A stretch of DNA of 32,770 nucleotides from Bradyrhizobium sacchari (GTDB lineage Bacteria > Pseudomonadota > Alphaproteobacteria > Rhizobiales > Xanthobacteraceae), in NCBI RefSeq assembly GCF_002068095.1, contig NZ_LWIG01000062.1, positions 58,434-91,203 on the forward strand, in the 5' to 3' direction. The notes under the pieces are model-generated. The model was not told the origin of the DNA. It ran no database searches and was given only the letters and a program-made list of their open reading frames with translations. Both the position numbers and the translations under genes were made by a program. This document shows positions 7,324-14,353 of this stretch, piece by piece (within the stretch, counting starts at the first letter, position 1; each line of letters starts with the position of its first letter).

Positions 7324-8184
7324 GTGACCACCAATGTAACCGACGGCGCCGAGGCGCCCCATTCCAGCATCACGTTCATGCCCCATGACCGGCGCGCCTT
7401 TGTCGGCGGCTCGGACGCGCGCATCATCATGGGCGACGATCAGGACGCGCTCCTTCGCCTGTGGCGGGAAAAGCGCGGCGAGATCGCGCCGCAAGATTTG
7501 TCCCGCAACCTGATCGTCCAGCTCGGCATCGCCACCGAAGCGCTTAACCGCAGCTGGTACCAGGCCGCCACCGGGCAAGCGATCACCGACATCCAGAAGC
7601 GGGTGCGGCACCCCATTCACTCCTGGATGGCGGCCACGCTGGATGGCATCGTCGCCCCGACCGGCGCGGTGTTCGAGGCCAAATTCATGCTGCCCTGGGG
7701 CTTTACCGAAGAGGCCGCGGCCGAGAAGCACATGGCGCAGCTGCAGCACAACATGTGGGTGGTCGCGGCGCGCGCGGCCGTGCTCTCGATCATCACCGGC
7801 GGCGGCAAATGGATCGAGATCACCCTGCACGCCGACCCGGTCTATCAGCACCTGCTGCTCACGGCAGAGAAGAAGTTTTGGCGCTGCGTGCAGAGCGGCG
7901 AGCCGCCGCTGCTGTTTGGGATCGAGACCCCACGGCCGCGGCTCGCCGCCGTCAAGGTCGTCGACATGACCGCGTCCAATCTCTGGGCCGAATGCGCCGC
8001 GATCTACCTGCGCACCCGCGACGCCCATGCCGAGCATGAACTGGCCAAGGCCGAGCTCAAGAAGCTGCTGCCGGAGGATGCCAAGGAGGCGTTTGGCCAC
8101 GGGATTCGCGCCAAACGCTCCAAAGCCGGCGCCGTCAGTTTTGATCCGGTTGAGATGGAGGCCGTCCATGCACCAGGCCAGTGA
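7324..8184 (+). CDS. YqaJ-type viral recombinase (lambda-exonuclease fold)
   Basis: A 286-residue phage exonuclease that would resect double-stranded ends for annealing-based recombination. The N-terminal motif FVGGSDARIIMGDDQDALLR and the run GIATEALNRSWYQ fit the YqaJ family. The catalytic PD-(D/E)XK core is visible as MAATLDGIV and VFEAKFM (Asp near residue 107, Glu and Lys near 117-119), followed by QLQHNMWV, the usual downstream glutamine helix. GTG at 7324 is chosen because AAGGAGAG sits 5 nt upstream; the frame extends back to a TTG at 7222. It overlaps the ERF gene by 17 bp, matching the known pairing of exonuclease with annealing protein. Confidence 0.88.
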   Translation: MTTNVTDGAEAPHSSITFMPHDRRAFVGGSDARIIMGDDQDALLRLWREKRGEIAPQDLSRNLIVQLGIATEALNRSWYQAATGQAITDIQKRVRHPIHSWMAATLDGIVAPTGAVFEAKFMLPWGFTEEAAAEKHMAQLQHNMWVVAARAAVLSIITGGGKWIEITLHADPVYQHLLLTAEKKFWRCVQSGEPPLLFGIETPRPRLAAVKVVDMTASNLWAECAAIYLRTRDAHAEHELAKAELKKLLPEDAKEAFGHGIRAKRSKAGAVSFDPVEMEAVHAPGQ

Positions 8185-9310
8185 GAAGATCGGCGCGATC
8201 GCGGCGGCGCTGGCCCGCGCGCAAGCCGAGCTGACCAACCCGGAAAAGACCCTGACCGCTCAGATCCGCTCGCCGTTCCTGCGCGATGACGACCGCACCT
8301 TTCGCTACGCCTCGCTGGCGAGCGGCCTCGACATCGTGCGCAAGACCTTGAGCCAGCAGGAGATCGCCACCATCCAGACGACCCGGGTCGAGCCAACCAC
8401 CGGGCACATCCACCTCACCACCCTGCTCGCCCATTCCTCCGGCGAGTGGATCTCCTCGGACTGGCCGGTCTGCGCCGCACGGGACATCGAGGCGCCGCAT
8501 CGGATGGGTGCGGCGTTGACCTACGCCCGACGCTACGCCCTGTTCGCGCTGGTCGGGATTGCCGGCGAGGATGACCTGGACGCCCCGGACACGGTCGCCG
8601 GTCCCGTCGTACCGCCCAACCTCAAGGCCGCCCCCGGCAAGGACGCACTCAACCGTGCGCCCTTGCTGCGGCCGGGCGAGTCCGCCGCACTCCGGGAGCA
8701 GCTCTTGCGCCAGCTCGAAGCGCTGCCGGCCAACACCGATCTGCTGGGTTGGGCCCGGGCGAGCCTCCCGCTCAAGAACAGCCTGCAGGAGCCGGACGCC
8801 CGGCGCGTCGAGGCAGCCTATCAGGCCAAGCTTGAGGACGCGAGCCGTGCTCAGGCCGAGCAGTCGGCCGACTTGGGTGGCGTCCCACCCCTGCCGGCAG
8901 CGCCGCTCCCGACCGAGGCCGCGCTGCAGCCCGCGCTCGCCGAGGGCCGGCTCGCTCATCCCAAGGAGCCGCCCCGCAAGCGCAGCAAGGCGCACCTGCT
9001 GTTTGTCCGGGAGCAGCCCTGCCTGGTGTGCCGGCAAACGCCGTGCGATGCCCATCATCTGACATTCGCCCAGCCGCGGGCGCTCGGGCGCAAGGTCAGC
9101 GATGAGTTCACGGTGCCGCTGTGCCGCGCCCATCACGAGGAGCTGCATCGGCACGGCAACGAACGGGCGTGGTGGGCGAACCTGCAGATCGCGCCGCTGC
9201 CGCTCGCACAGGAGCTGTGGGCGGCGAGCCCGGTCCACGGTCCGGCCGACACGGCGGTCGGCGCCGCAGCCGTCCTCGCCAACCTGGGCGCGGAGGCCGA
9301 ATCCCGATGA
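8168..9310 (+). CDS. ERF-family single-strand annealing protein fused to HNH-like nuclease domain
   Basis: A 380-residue protein starting at ATG 8168, within the end of the exonuclease gene. Residues about 1-150 are an ERF (essential recombination function) domain: helical start, FRYASLASGLDIVRKTL, then the diagnostic GAALTYARRYALFALVGIAG followed by EDDLDA. ERF proteins anneal complementary single strands for phage recombination. A proline/alanine-rich linker follows (residues about 150-275). Residues about 280-350 look like an HNH/DUF968-type zinc domain: CLVCRQTPCDAHHL, then VPLCRAHHEELHRHGNE, with the Cys pairs and His clusters of metal-binding nucleases. The combination suggests coupled cutting and annealing. 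The ERF part is clear; the nuclease activity is inferred from motifs only. Confidence 0.82.
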   Translation: MHQASEKIGAIAAALARAQAELTNPEKTLTAQIRSPFLRDDDRTFRYASLASGLDIVRKTLSQQEIATIQTTRVEPTTGHIHLTTLLAHSSGEWISSDWPVCAARDIEAPHRMGAALTYARRYALFALVGIAGEDDLDAPDTVAGPVVPPNLKAAPGKDALNRAPLLRPGESAALREQLLRQLEALPANTDLLGWARASLPLKNSLQEPDARRVEAAYQAKLEDASRAQAEQSADLGGVPPLPAAPLPTEAALQPALAEGRLAHPKEPPRKRSKAHLLFVREQPCLVCRQTPCDAHHLTFAQPRALGRKVSDEFTVPLCRAHHEELHRHGNERAWWANLQIAPLPLAQELWAASPVHGPADTAVGAAAVLANLGAEAESR

Positions 9311-9878
9311 ACGGCCCTTCCAAACCGCACTGACCCCCACTGCGCTGCCGGCAGAGTTTGCGGTCTTGGCGCCGCCGCCCCTGCTGCTGCCCGGCGAACA
9401 CCTCGACCGTTACCACGCGCTGCAACAGGCCATCTTTGCGGACCTCGCGCCCCGATCCGCCATCGAATGGCTGCTTGCCATCGATGTGGCCGAACTGTCC
9501 TGGGAAATCCAGCGTTACCGCATGTTGCGGCACAGATTGCTCGAGACCTCTCGCCAAAAGGCCATCGAAGCGGCGCTCCGGCACATCGACATGGTCGGGA
9601 TCGATCCCGACTTCGAACGCCAGGCCGAATACTACACGCAGCAAAATGCCCTGAGCTGGCGCACAGACCCGATCGCTGCGACCGAGATCGAGGCGCGGCT
9701 GGCCGCCTATGGCTTCGATCAAGACGCCGTCACCACCGAAGTCTACGTCCAGGCGCGCGAGGTCCTGGTCCTGTTCGAAGGCTTGCTCAACGCCGCACAA
9801 ACCAAACGCACGTTGCTGCTGCGCGAGATCAGGCATCAGCGCTTCGTCAGCGCACCGATGCGCCGGCCGCGCTTCTAA
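9307..9878 (+). CDS. Hypothetical protein of the recombination operon, 5' end apparently frameshifted
   Basis: The long frame up to the stop at 9878 encodes about 185 helical residues (for example PRSAIEWLLAIDVAELSWEI and TEIEARLAAYGFDQDAVTTE) that resemble an uncharacterised Bradyrhizobium family by recall. It has no ATG at its beginning. An ATG at 9307 overlaps the ERF stop (ATGA) but runs only MNGPSKPH before a TGA at 9331. Loss of one base between about 9325 and 9331 would rejoin that start to ALTPTALPAEF in the main frame. Translation from a TTG at 9366 is the other option. No membrane segments; function unknown. Confidence 0.6.
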
Positions 9879-10316
9879 AGCAGATCGAGCTAGGCCGTGT
9901 ACCCATAAACCCGGCGGCGCGATGCGAATAAAGAAATTTCTGCATTGGTCCTATAGCGACAGACTCCGTGCGGCAGCGCAATATGTCGCCATGGCGCAAG
10001 CAGCGGAAGTCAACGTTGGCCGAAATGAAAGAGGCCCGATTGTGTGACGTAGAGGCCCGGGTTGCTTGAGCTAATGCCTCGATGTCCTTGCGGACGATCT
10101 GGCGAATTTGATCTGTGCGATCTGGATCGGGCGCTGGATTGGCCCAGCCAACTCTCAAAGTATGCGGTCCCGGTGCTGGATATGTTGAACTTGGGACCCG
10201 TGCTTGGCCTACGACCTCACCCACATCAGAGCACGCAGGCCCTCCTGTTCCAACGCCTGCAGTGCCGCAAGCACGTTGGGGACCGCTGTCTGCGGTTCAA
10301 ACGCCCCAACAGCTCG
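9879..10316. other. Gap without a confident gene; holds a short repeated motif
   Basis: No frame here is convincing on either strand. The motif GCTAGGCCGTGTACCCATAAA at 9889-9909 recurs, slightly changed, at 14178. A 16-bp stretch at 9972-9987 is identical to the start region of the serine recombinase gene. Both may be insertion-sequence or rearrangement scars. Confidence 0.35.
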
Positions 10317-10505
10317 TTACGGTCGGTTCATCCCTGCATTGGCCTCGCGCGCCAGTCGCTGCGCCTTTAAGCGCTCGCGATTTTCCTGGAAGGACCGCTG
10401 CGCCTTTGCGTAGTCAGTCGCTGGGGTCAGCGGCTCACGAGCTTTGAATGCTTTGTTGGCCTCGCGAATGGCTCGATCACGGGCGAACTCTCTTTGTTTC
10501 ATCAT
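10317..10505 (-). CDS. Small hypothetical protein, charged helix
   Basis: A 62-residue protein rich in Arg, Lys, Glu and Ala (MMKQREFARDRAIREANKAF and RSFQENRERLKAQRLAREAN), predicted to be almost entirely helical and possibly coiled-coil. The start has GGAGTTTGAGAG upstream. It is the first of a run of mini-genes on this strand. Function unknown. Confidence 0.55.
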   Translation of the reverse strand: MMKQREFARDRAIREANKAFKAREPLTPATDYAKAQRSFQENRERLKAQRLAREANAGMNRP

Positions 10506-10563
10506 CTCTCAAACTCCAAATTGAGCGGCAACGCACAGCCGCCATTCACGCTCGCTTATCGCC

Positions 10564-10920
10564 TCAGCCGGCAGATCGACTTGCCTTCCGGCGGTCGACG
10601 CGAACGCGGCTAAACTCTTCAGGCCCGTCAAGCAGGTGTCGCTTGCTTGCAGCTTTATCGTCGGCGGTCAGGTTGGCATTGATCATATCGTCAATCGTCT
10701 CGCCGGCCATCTTGCGTGCGCGCCGCTCTTGCCTGTCTTCGGATGGGTCCGCTCCTTTTACCTTGAGGCCACTTTCGACCAGCTCACACACCGCCTGCGA
10801 CAAGGTGAGCCTCTCGGCTTGGCGCTTCGCCCACTTGACGATCGCCGCCCGCAGCAGAGGTGTCGGCCGAAAGACCATTGAGGCGTCGCGATTGCTACGG
10901 CTCTTCATTTTCGCGTTCAT
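10564..10920 (-). CDS. Hypothetical protein, rhizobial small-protein family
   Basis: About 118 residues. The N-terminal half reads RPTPLLRAAIVKWAKRQAER followed by LTLSQAVCELVESGLKV, which resembles a ribbon-helix-helix-like DNA-binding fold (short strand, then two helices). The C-terminal half is charged and carries RRARKMAGETIDDM and GPEEFSRVRVDRRK, a pattern I recall from an abundant uncharacterised Bradyrhizobium family. Starts at 10926 (GTG), 10920 (ATG) and 10908 (ATG) are all possible; no strong ribosome binding site decides. A transcription regulator or antitoxin-like role is possible but only suggested by fold impression. Confidence 0.65.
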   Translation of the reverse strand: MNAKMKSRSNRDASMVFRPTPLLRAAIVKWAKRQAERLTLSQAVCELVESGLKVKGADPSEDRQERRARKMAGETIDDMINANLTADDKAASKRHLLDGPEEFSRVRVDRRKASRSAG

Positions 10921-11088
10921 CTGCACCGCAGGCTTTGGTGGGAGGCGGGACGGTCGGCGTCACTGTACGTGTCAGGGACAACAGGTGGCGCCTGCATCGG
11001 TTCCTCACCGGACGGACTGGCGCACTGAAGGACAGTTGAGCATCGCACGCGCTCGCAACGCGCCAAGCCGGGTGAGCTGCTCGTTCGC

Positions 11089-11325
11089 CTACAACATCGT
11101 CAGCTTGATCAAGCCGTCTTCGATTTGGCCAAGCGCGAACCGCTCGCGGGCTAGTTGCTCGAACCGCTTGCGGTGCTTGTGCAGATAGTTGAAAGCCTGA
11201 TTTTGCGACGCGAAGTTGGTCTGAAGGCGGCACATCTGCCGCACCGTGCCGATGGCCAGCACAAAGGTGACAGACTGTCCGTTACGCGAGTTGACCTCGG
11301 GGGCGATCCGCACATCGTTCAGCAT
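11089..11325 (-). CDS. Small hypothetical protein
   Basis: A 78-residue protein with FASQNQAFNYLHKHRKRFEQ and the ending FALGQIEDGLIKLTML, features I recall in a conserved rhizobial family of unknown function. ATG at 11325 is preceded by GGAAGA. No signal peptide or membrane helix. Confidence 0.6.
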   Translation of the reverse strand: MLNDVRIAPEVNSRNGQSVTFVLAIGTVRQMCRLQTNFASQNQAFNYLHKHRKRFEQLARERFALGQIEDGLIKLTML

Positions 11326-11394
11326 ATGCCGTCTTCCACCTTTTGACGAAGCCCTGTCTTCTATCGGTGCTGATAAAGGCTTAATGCGGCAGCC

Positions 11395-11634
11395 CTATCC
11401 AGCATTCCCTTTGCTGCGCTTCTTCTTTGGTGGCGGCAGAGCTGTCCGCGCACTCGCTTCCTCCAACAGCCTGGCTTCCCGCAACGCGCGAAGCCGCTGC
11501 ATGTTCAGACGGACTTCGACGGCCCGGCGGTTCGCATCTGCCAGAGCTTGCGCGCCTTCCTCCCGGGCCACACGCTGCCGGTTGGCGCGCGCGACGCTAT
11601 CAGGGGATGGCTCGCCCGTCCTCTTGCCAGTCAT
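11395..11634 (-). CDS. Small hypothetical protein, arginine-rich helix
   Basis: A 79-residue protein beginning MTGKRTGEPSPDSVARANRQ with a long charged helix (ALADANRRAVEVRLNMQRLR) and a basic proline/lysine tail (PPPKKKRSKGNAG). GGATGAG precedes the ATG. I recall similar proteins in Bradyrhizobium; function unknown. The basic tail would allow nucleic-acid contact. Confidence 0.6.
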   Translation of the reverse strand: MTGKRTGEPSPDSVARANRQRVAREEGAQALADANRRAVEVRLNMQRLRALREARLLEEASARTALPPPKKKRSKGNAG

Positions 11635-11730
11635 GTCTCATCCAAATTGAAACGCGCAACGCCCGCTCAACCCTGTGATCGAGCGGGCCGCACTGCCGTC
11701 TCAGTACATCCGTGAAACGGCGCTACGATA

Positions 11731-11940
11731 TCAAGCCAGCGACAGGTTCTCAGCGCTGACCTTGCCTCGCATCTTGTCGGTCTTGATCTCGAAAGCGACC
11801 TTCTGACCCTCTCCGAGTCCGGAAAGGCCAGCTCGTTCAACAGCGCTGATATGAACGAACACATCGTTGCCGCCGTCGTTCGGCTGAATGAAACCGAAGC
11901 CCTTTTGGCCATTGAACCACTTAACAGTACCTGTCGTCAT
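11731..11940 (-). CDS. cspA: CspA-type cold shock protein
   Basis: A 69-residue cold shock domain protein, full length for the family. It shows KWFNGQKGFGFIQP (RNP1 at KGFGFI) and DVFVHISAVERAGL (RNP2 at VFVHI), then GLGEGQKVAFEI. Such proteins bind single-stranded RNA and DNA and melt structure in mRNA. The ATG at 11940 has TTGGAGAAG just upstream; the frame extends further back but the family start is here. The gene is divergent from rpsU and has a putative sigma-70-type promoter about 130 bp upstream, giving the long leader usual for csp genes. Confidence 0.95.
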   Translation of the reverse strand: MTTGTVKWFNGQKGFGFIQPNDGGNDVFVHISAVERAGLSGLGEGQKVAFEIKTDKMRGKVSAENLSLA

Positions 11941-12070
11941 TTTCTTCTCCAAAGCGCGCAAGCGCGTGCCGCGTGACAATCACACGGCCATCTTCAACTT
12001 CGTCGATGTCTTTGGAAAAGGAGCCCGCGGGCGCATTCAACAAGGCACAGCGGCTAATCGAACAACTCCT

Positions 12071-12098
12071 AATATACATCACCGTTCGGATTTTGCAA
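12071..12098 (-). promoter_or_regulatory. Putative promoter for cspA
   Basis: On the minus strand TTGCAA (12098-12093) is followed after 16 bp by TATATT (12076-12071), a fair sigma-70-type match. Transcription would start near 12064 and leave a leader of about 120 nt before the cspA ATG, typical of thermoregulated csp mRNAs. The leader may fold; this was not computed. Confidence 0.45.
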
Positions 12099-12194
12099 GG
12101 TGGGAAGACATTTTGTTTTCATCCGGCTCGTTCTGGTCCTCCCTCCAGGGAGGCGCTGATGGAGTCCGTAGGTCTTTATAAAGCGCTTTCTTGA

Positions 12195-12208
12195 TTGACA
12201 GTGGTCAA
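12195..12208. promoter_or_regulatory. Short inverted repeat in the rpsU upstream region
   Basis: TTGAC-AGTG-GTCAA gives 5-bp perfect arms around 4 nt, in the divergent cspA/rpsU intergenic region. TTGACA also resembles a -35 element for plus-strand transcription, but no good -10 follows at 17 bp. Weak evidence. Confidence 0.25.
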
Positions 12209-12351
12209 CGAGCGTGGGCACGTTGATGTCACCAGGCTGCATCGCTGCTGCAAGCAGATCAGCATGTCACCTCCGCGACGAATGTCGCCGCCGCTATTCT
12301 CAAACTCGCAATGAAGCTCCTGCGCATTTGGCTGCCTGCAGGAACTGCCCC

Positions 12352-12660
12352 ATGGCAGCCAAGAGCGAGGACGATCAATTGCAGGTACTCGTCAGAGACA
12401 ACAATGTTGAGCAGGCCCTTCGTGTTCTCAAGAAGAAGATGCAACGCGAGGGCGTGTTCCGGGAGATGAAGCAGCGACGCTCCTACGAAAAGCCGTCGGA
12501 GAGAAAGACCCGCGAGAAATCCGAAGCTATTCGCCGAGCGCGCAAGCTCGCCCGCAAGCAGGCGATTAGAGAAGGACTGCTGCCCGCGCCGCCGAAAAAG
12601 AAGCCTTTCGAGCGCAAGCCGCCCTTGCCGGAGGTCAAAGCACGCGTTCCTACGACCTGA
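12352..12660 (+). CDS. rpsU: 30S ribosomal protein S21
   Basis: A 102-residue S21 protein, a small basic subunit component near the mRNA exit and anti-Shine-Dalgarno region. The core is unmistakable: LQVLVRDNNVEQALRVLKKK, then MQREGVFREMKQRRSYEKPS, then a lysine/arginine-rich tail. The family usually begins at MQVLV, which corresponds here to a TTG at 12379; the ATG at 12352 (AGGAA upstream) adds nine residues. Either start is possible. It sits in an accessory region divergent from cspA, suggesting an additional S21 copy rather than the main one. Its 3' end overlaps the convergent DUF1488 gene by 11 bp. Confidence 0.92.
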   Translation: MAAKSEDDQLQVLVRDNNVEQALRVLKKKMQREGVFREMKQRRSYEKPSERKTREKSEAIRRARKLARKQAIREGLLPAPPKKKPFERKPPLPEVKARVPTT

Positions 12661-12928
12661 AATCGATGCCTCGCAGCACGATGCCCGGTGGCGTGCCTTC
12701 GAACTCCGTCGCGCGATATTTGCTTGCGGCACATGCCTCGATACGATCCCGCAGGCGGGTGAACTGGGCTTCGCGCTGCTCGGGTCTGACTTGCGGCCCG
12801 CCCTCGAGATGGTCCATCGCCGAGGTCGAGATCGCGCAGGGAACCTCTTTGGCTCCATCGTGCATCGAGAACCGAACAATCATCCGGTCGTATTCGTGGC
12901 CGATGAAGCGGCCGCTGGTTAGTGTCAT
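12650..12928 (-). CDS. DUF1488 domain protein
   Basis: A 92-residue protein of the DUF1488 type: MTLTSGRFIGHEYDRMIVRF, then VPCAISTSAMDHLEG and REAQFTRLRDRIEACAASKY. Length is right for the family. The biochemical role is not known. It converges on rpsU with an 11-bp overlap at the stop codons. Confidence 0.8.
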   Translation of the reverse strand: MTLTSGRFIGHEYDRMIVRFSMHDGAKEVPCAISTSAMDHLEGGPQVRPEQREAQFTRLRDRIEACAASKYRATEFEGTPPGIVLRGIDFRS

Positions 12929-13051
12929 GGCTTACTCCGTTAGGTTGATCGTGTGTCGGCATTATCGCGCGCTCAAATCACCTCCCGCGACGGCGCAGCT
13001 TCTCGTCGCGCCGAATGGCACGGGTCGCGATGCAGGCAGCGCTCGTTCGCC

Positions 13052-13348
13052 TCACTCCTCCCCCGACAACCGGGCGAAATCGTCGAACAGTGCTGCCACT
13101 AGCGCGCGGTGGCGCGTGTCCTCGGAGGACAGGCTTGCAGCATAGAGGTTGAGGAGATACCGCGCTTTGGCTGCGGCCTCGGGCCATGACGCGGCCGCCA
13201 CTGTCAACAGGCGGTTCTCCAGATCGGCCTCGCGCTCACGCAGCTCGCGCATATTGTTCTCGACCTCGGCCAGCGCTCGGCGCAAATCGGTCGCTTTCTG
13301 CGCGGCCATGCCGCGATGCTTGTCGAGATCGACAGTGTGGTCAGTCAT
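13052..13348 (-). CDS. Small hypothetical protein, coiled-coil
   Basis: A 98-residue protein starting MTDHTVDLDKHRGMAAQKAT at 13348. Residues about 20-50 (LRRALAEVENNMRELREREA) have heptad-like leucines and charges and probably form a coiled coil. The second half (ARYLLNLYAASLSSEDTRHR) is also helical. I recall the same N-terminus in rhizobial proteins of unknown function. The open frame extends upstream but the ATG at 13348 matches the family start. Confidence 0.68.
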   Translation of the reverse strand: MTDHTVDLDKHRGMAAQKATDLRRALAEVENNMRELREREADLENRLLTVAAASWPEAAAKARYLLNLYAASLSSEDTRHRALVAALFDDFARLSGEE

Positions 13349-13712
13349 TGGTGACACCCGCATCCCGGTTGGGCCCTGCGGACACAAGCCATTCGATGCC
13401 GCGGATGCGGAAAGAATGCCCGAACGCGATGGTCTTGCCGCGAGCAGATAGTCATGCACGCTTGCCCTTCGCAGTGAAGTCCGATCGAAGCCGACCGGGA
13501 CGACCATGCTCCGATGGCCCGCCAATAGCCAGCACTATCCTCATCCCGCGGTAAACGACCTCCTCACGACGCGACCGACCTGCAACGCATTTAGCGCTCG
13601 CTAAAGGCTCAGCGGGGGCGTAGGGTCGCTGTCATCACCGCACTTCTCAACGGCTTCGACCGGTGACTGAGGGTCACGTGTGCTCCCGCCGAAGGCTTCG
13701 CAGGAGCGTTCG
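13349..13712. other. Gap without a supported gene
   Basis: Short open frames on both strands are not convincing. A weak hairpin (GTGAC, 5 nt, GTCAC) lies near 13660-13680. Nothing else was seen. Confidence 0.35.
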
Positions 13713-13811
13713 ATGCAGCGTTTTCGCTTTTCGGAATGGATCGTGCCGCCGGTGATCGTTCCCTTGTTTCTACTGCTTCTCGTGTGCGGAGCCGCCGTCC
13801 TCAATGGCTAG
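13713..13811 (+). CDS. Tiny single-pass membrane protein
   Basis: A 32-residue protein read directly from the DNA: it begins MQRFRFSEWIVPPVIVP, continues with FLLLLVCGAAVLNG and stops. AGGAG lies 6 nt before the ATG. A basic start, a WIVPP motif and one hydrophobic segment of about 18 residues fit a small inner-membrane protein. I recall similar WIVPP-containing mini-proteins in Bradyrhizobium. The stop overlaps the next start by 8 bp, suggesting coupling. Confidence 0.55.
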   Translation: MQRFRFSEWIVPPVIVPLFLLLLVCGAAVLNG

Positions 13812-14148
13812 GTCCACCCGAGTGCCGTATCTGGTCAGTGGAACCAACGAATACGGCGGCTCCAATCTCGGGCGTGGCAGTGCCTCGGTCGCGCTACGGC
13901 TCGCCAGAAGATTTCTGCGTGAAGGCTACATGGACGTCAGGGTCTGCACTCCGCGGGGCCGCGTGCTGCAGTCGGATGAACTCGACGAACTCAAACCACC
14001 AAAGGAGCGCGACATGGCGAAGGGACAGCAACGCGGCAATCGCGAAGCCAAGAAACCGAAAAAGGACAAGGCCAAAGTGATCGCCGCAGCGCCGAGCCGC
14101 AAGGAAGCGGCTTGGCAGCCTGATTTCGGGCCTGCAAAGAAGAAGTAG
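13804..14148 (+). CDS. Small hypothetical protein, apparent in-frame fusion of two mini-genes
   Basis: A 114-residue frame. Residues 1-70 include SASVALRLARRFLREGYMDV and RVCTPRGRVLQSDELDELKP, a pattern I recall as a stand-alone rhizobial protein. From residue 71 (ATG at 14014) MAKGQQRGNREAKKPKKDKA followed by a lysine-rich tail resembles another stand-alone small protein. AAAGGAG sits 7 nt before that internal ATG, so both the fusion and a separate 44-residue product could be made. The function of either is unknown; the tail is strongly basic. Confidence 0.6.
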   Translation: MARSTRVPYLVSGTNEYGGSNLGRGSASVALRLARRFLREGYMDVRVCTPRGRVLQSDELDELKPPKERDMAKGQQRGNREAKKPKKDKAKVIAAAPSRKEAAWQPDFGPAKKK

Positions 14149-14197
14149 CTTAGTGCCGAGCAGACGGATCCTATCTCGCTAGGCTGTGTACCATTAA

Positions 14198-14262
14198 GCG
14201 GCTGGCGCCTGATACCGCTCGCCCCGCTTCAAGCGCGGTTTTAGGCTTCGGACGCCAGCCGC
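14198..14262. repeat. Long-range inverted repeat, possible structured RNA
   Basis: GCGGCTGGCG (14198-14207) and CGCCAGCCGC (14253-14262) are perfect 10-bp complements. Between them CCGC-TTCAA-GCGCGG can form an inner hairpin followed by TTTT. The element lies between two genes and right after a motif shared with 9889. It could be a terminator, a structured RNA or an insertion-element end. Confidence 0.45.
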
Positions 14263-14353
14263 CGAACACCGGCGCGCCCATGCGGGGCAGCATCAGAAAA
14301 CCTCTTCACAAGAGTTGACGTCGGAGAAGGAGACGGCCTACCACGGAGCCGGC

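Noticed and set aside
7219..8238. A 339-residue minus-strand frame opposite the exonuclease
   Set aside because: Antisense of a gene with a clear YqaJ nuclease core; composition is that of a GC-rich shadow frame.
8135..9340. A 401-residue open frame on the minus strand opposite the ERF-HNH gene
   Set aside because: It is the antisense shadow of a GC-rich gene; the plus-strand frame has recognisable domains and a coupled start.
10448..11188. A 246-residue plus-strand frame across the mini-gene island
   Set aside because: It runs antisense to two minus-strand small genes that match recalled rhizobial families, and reads as low-complexity Ser/Arg/Leu.
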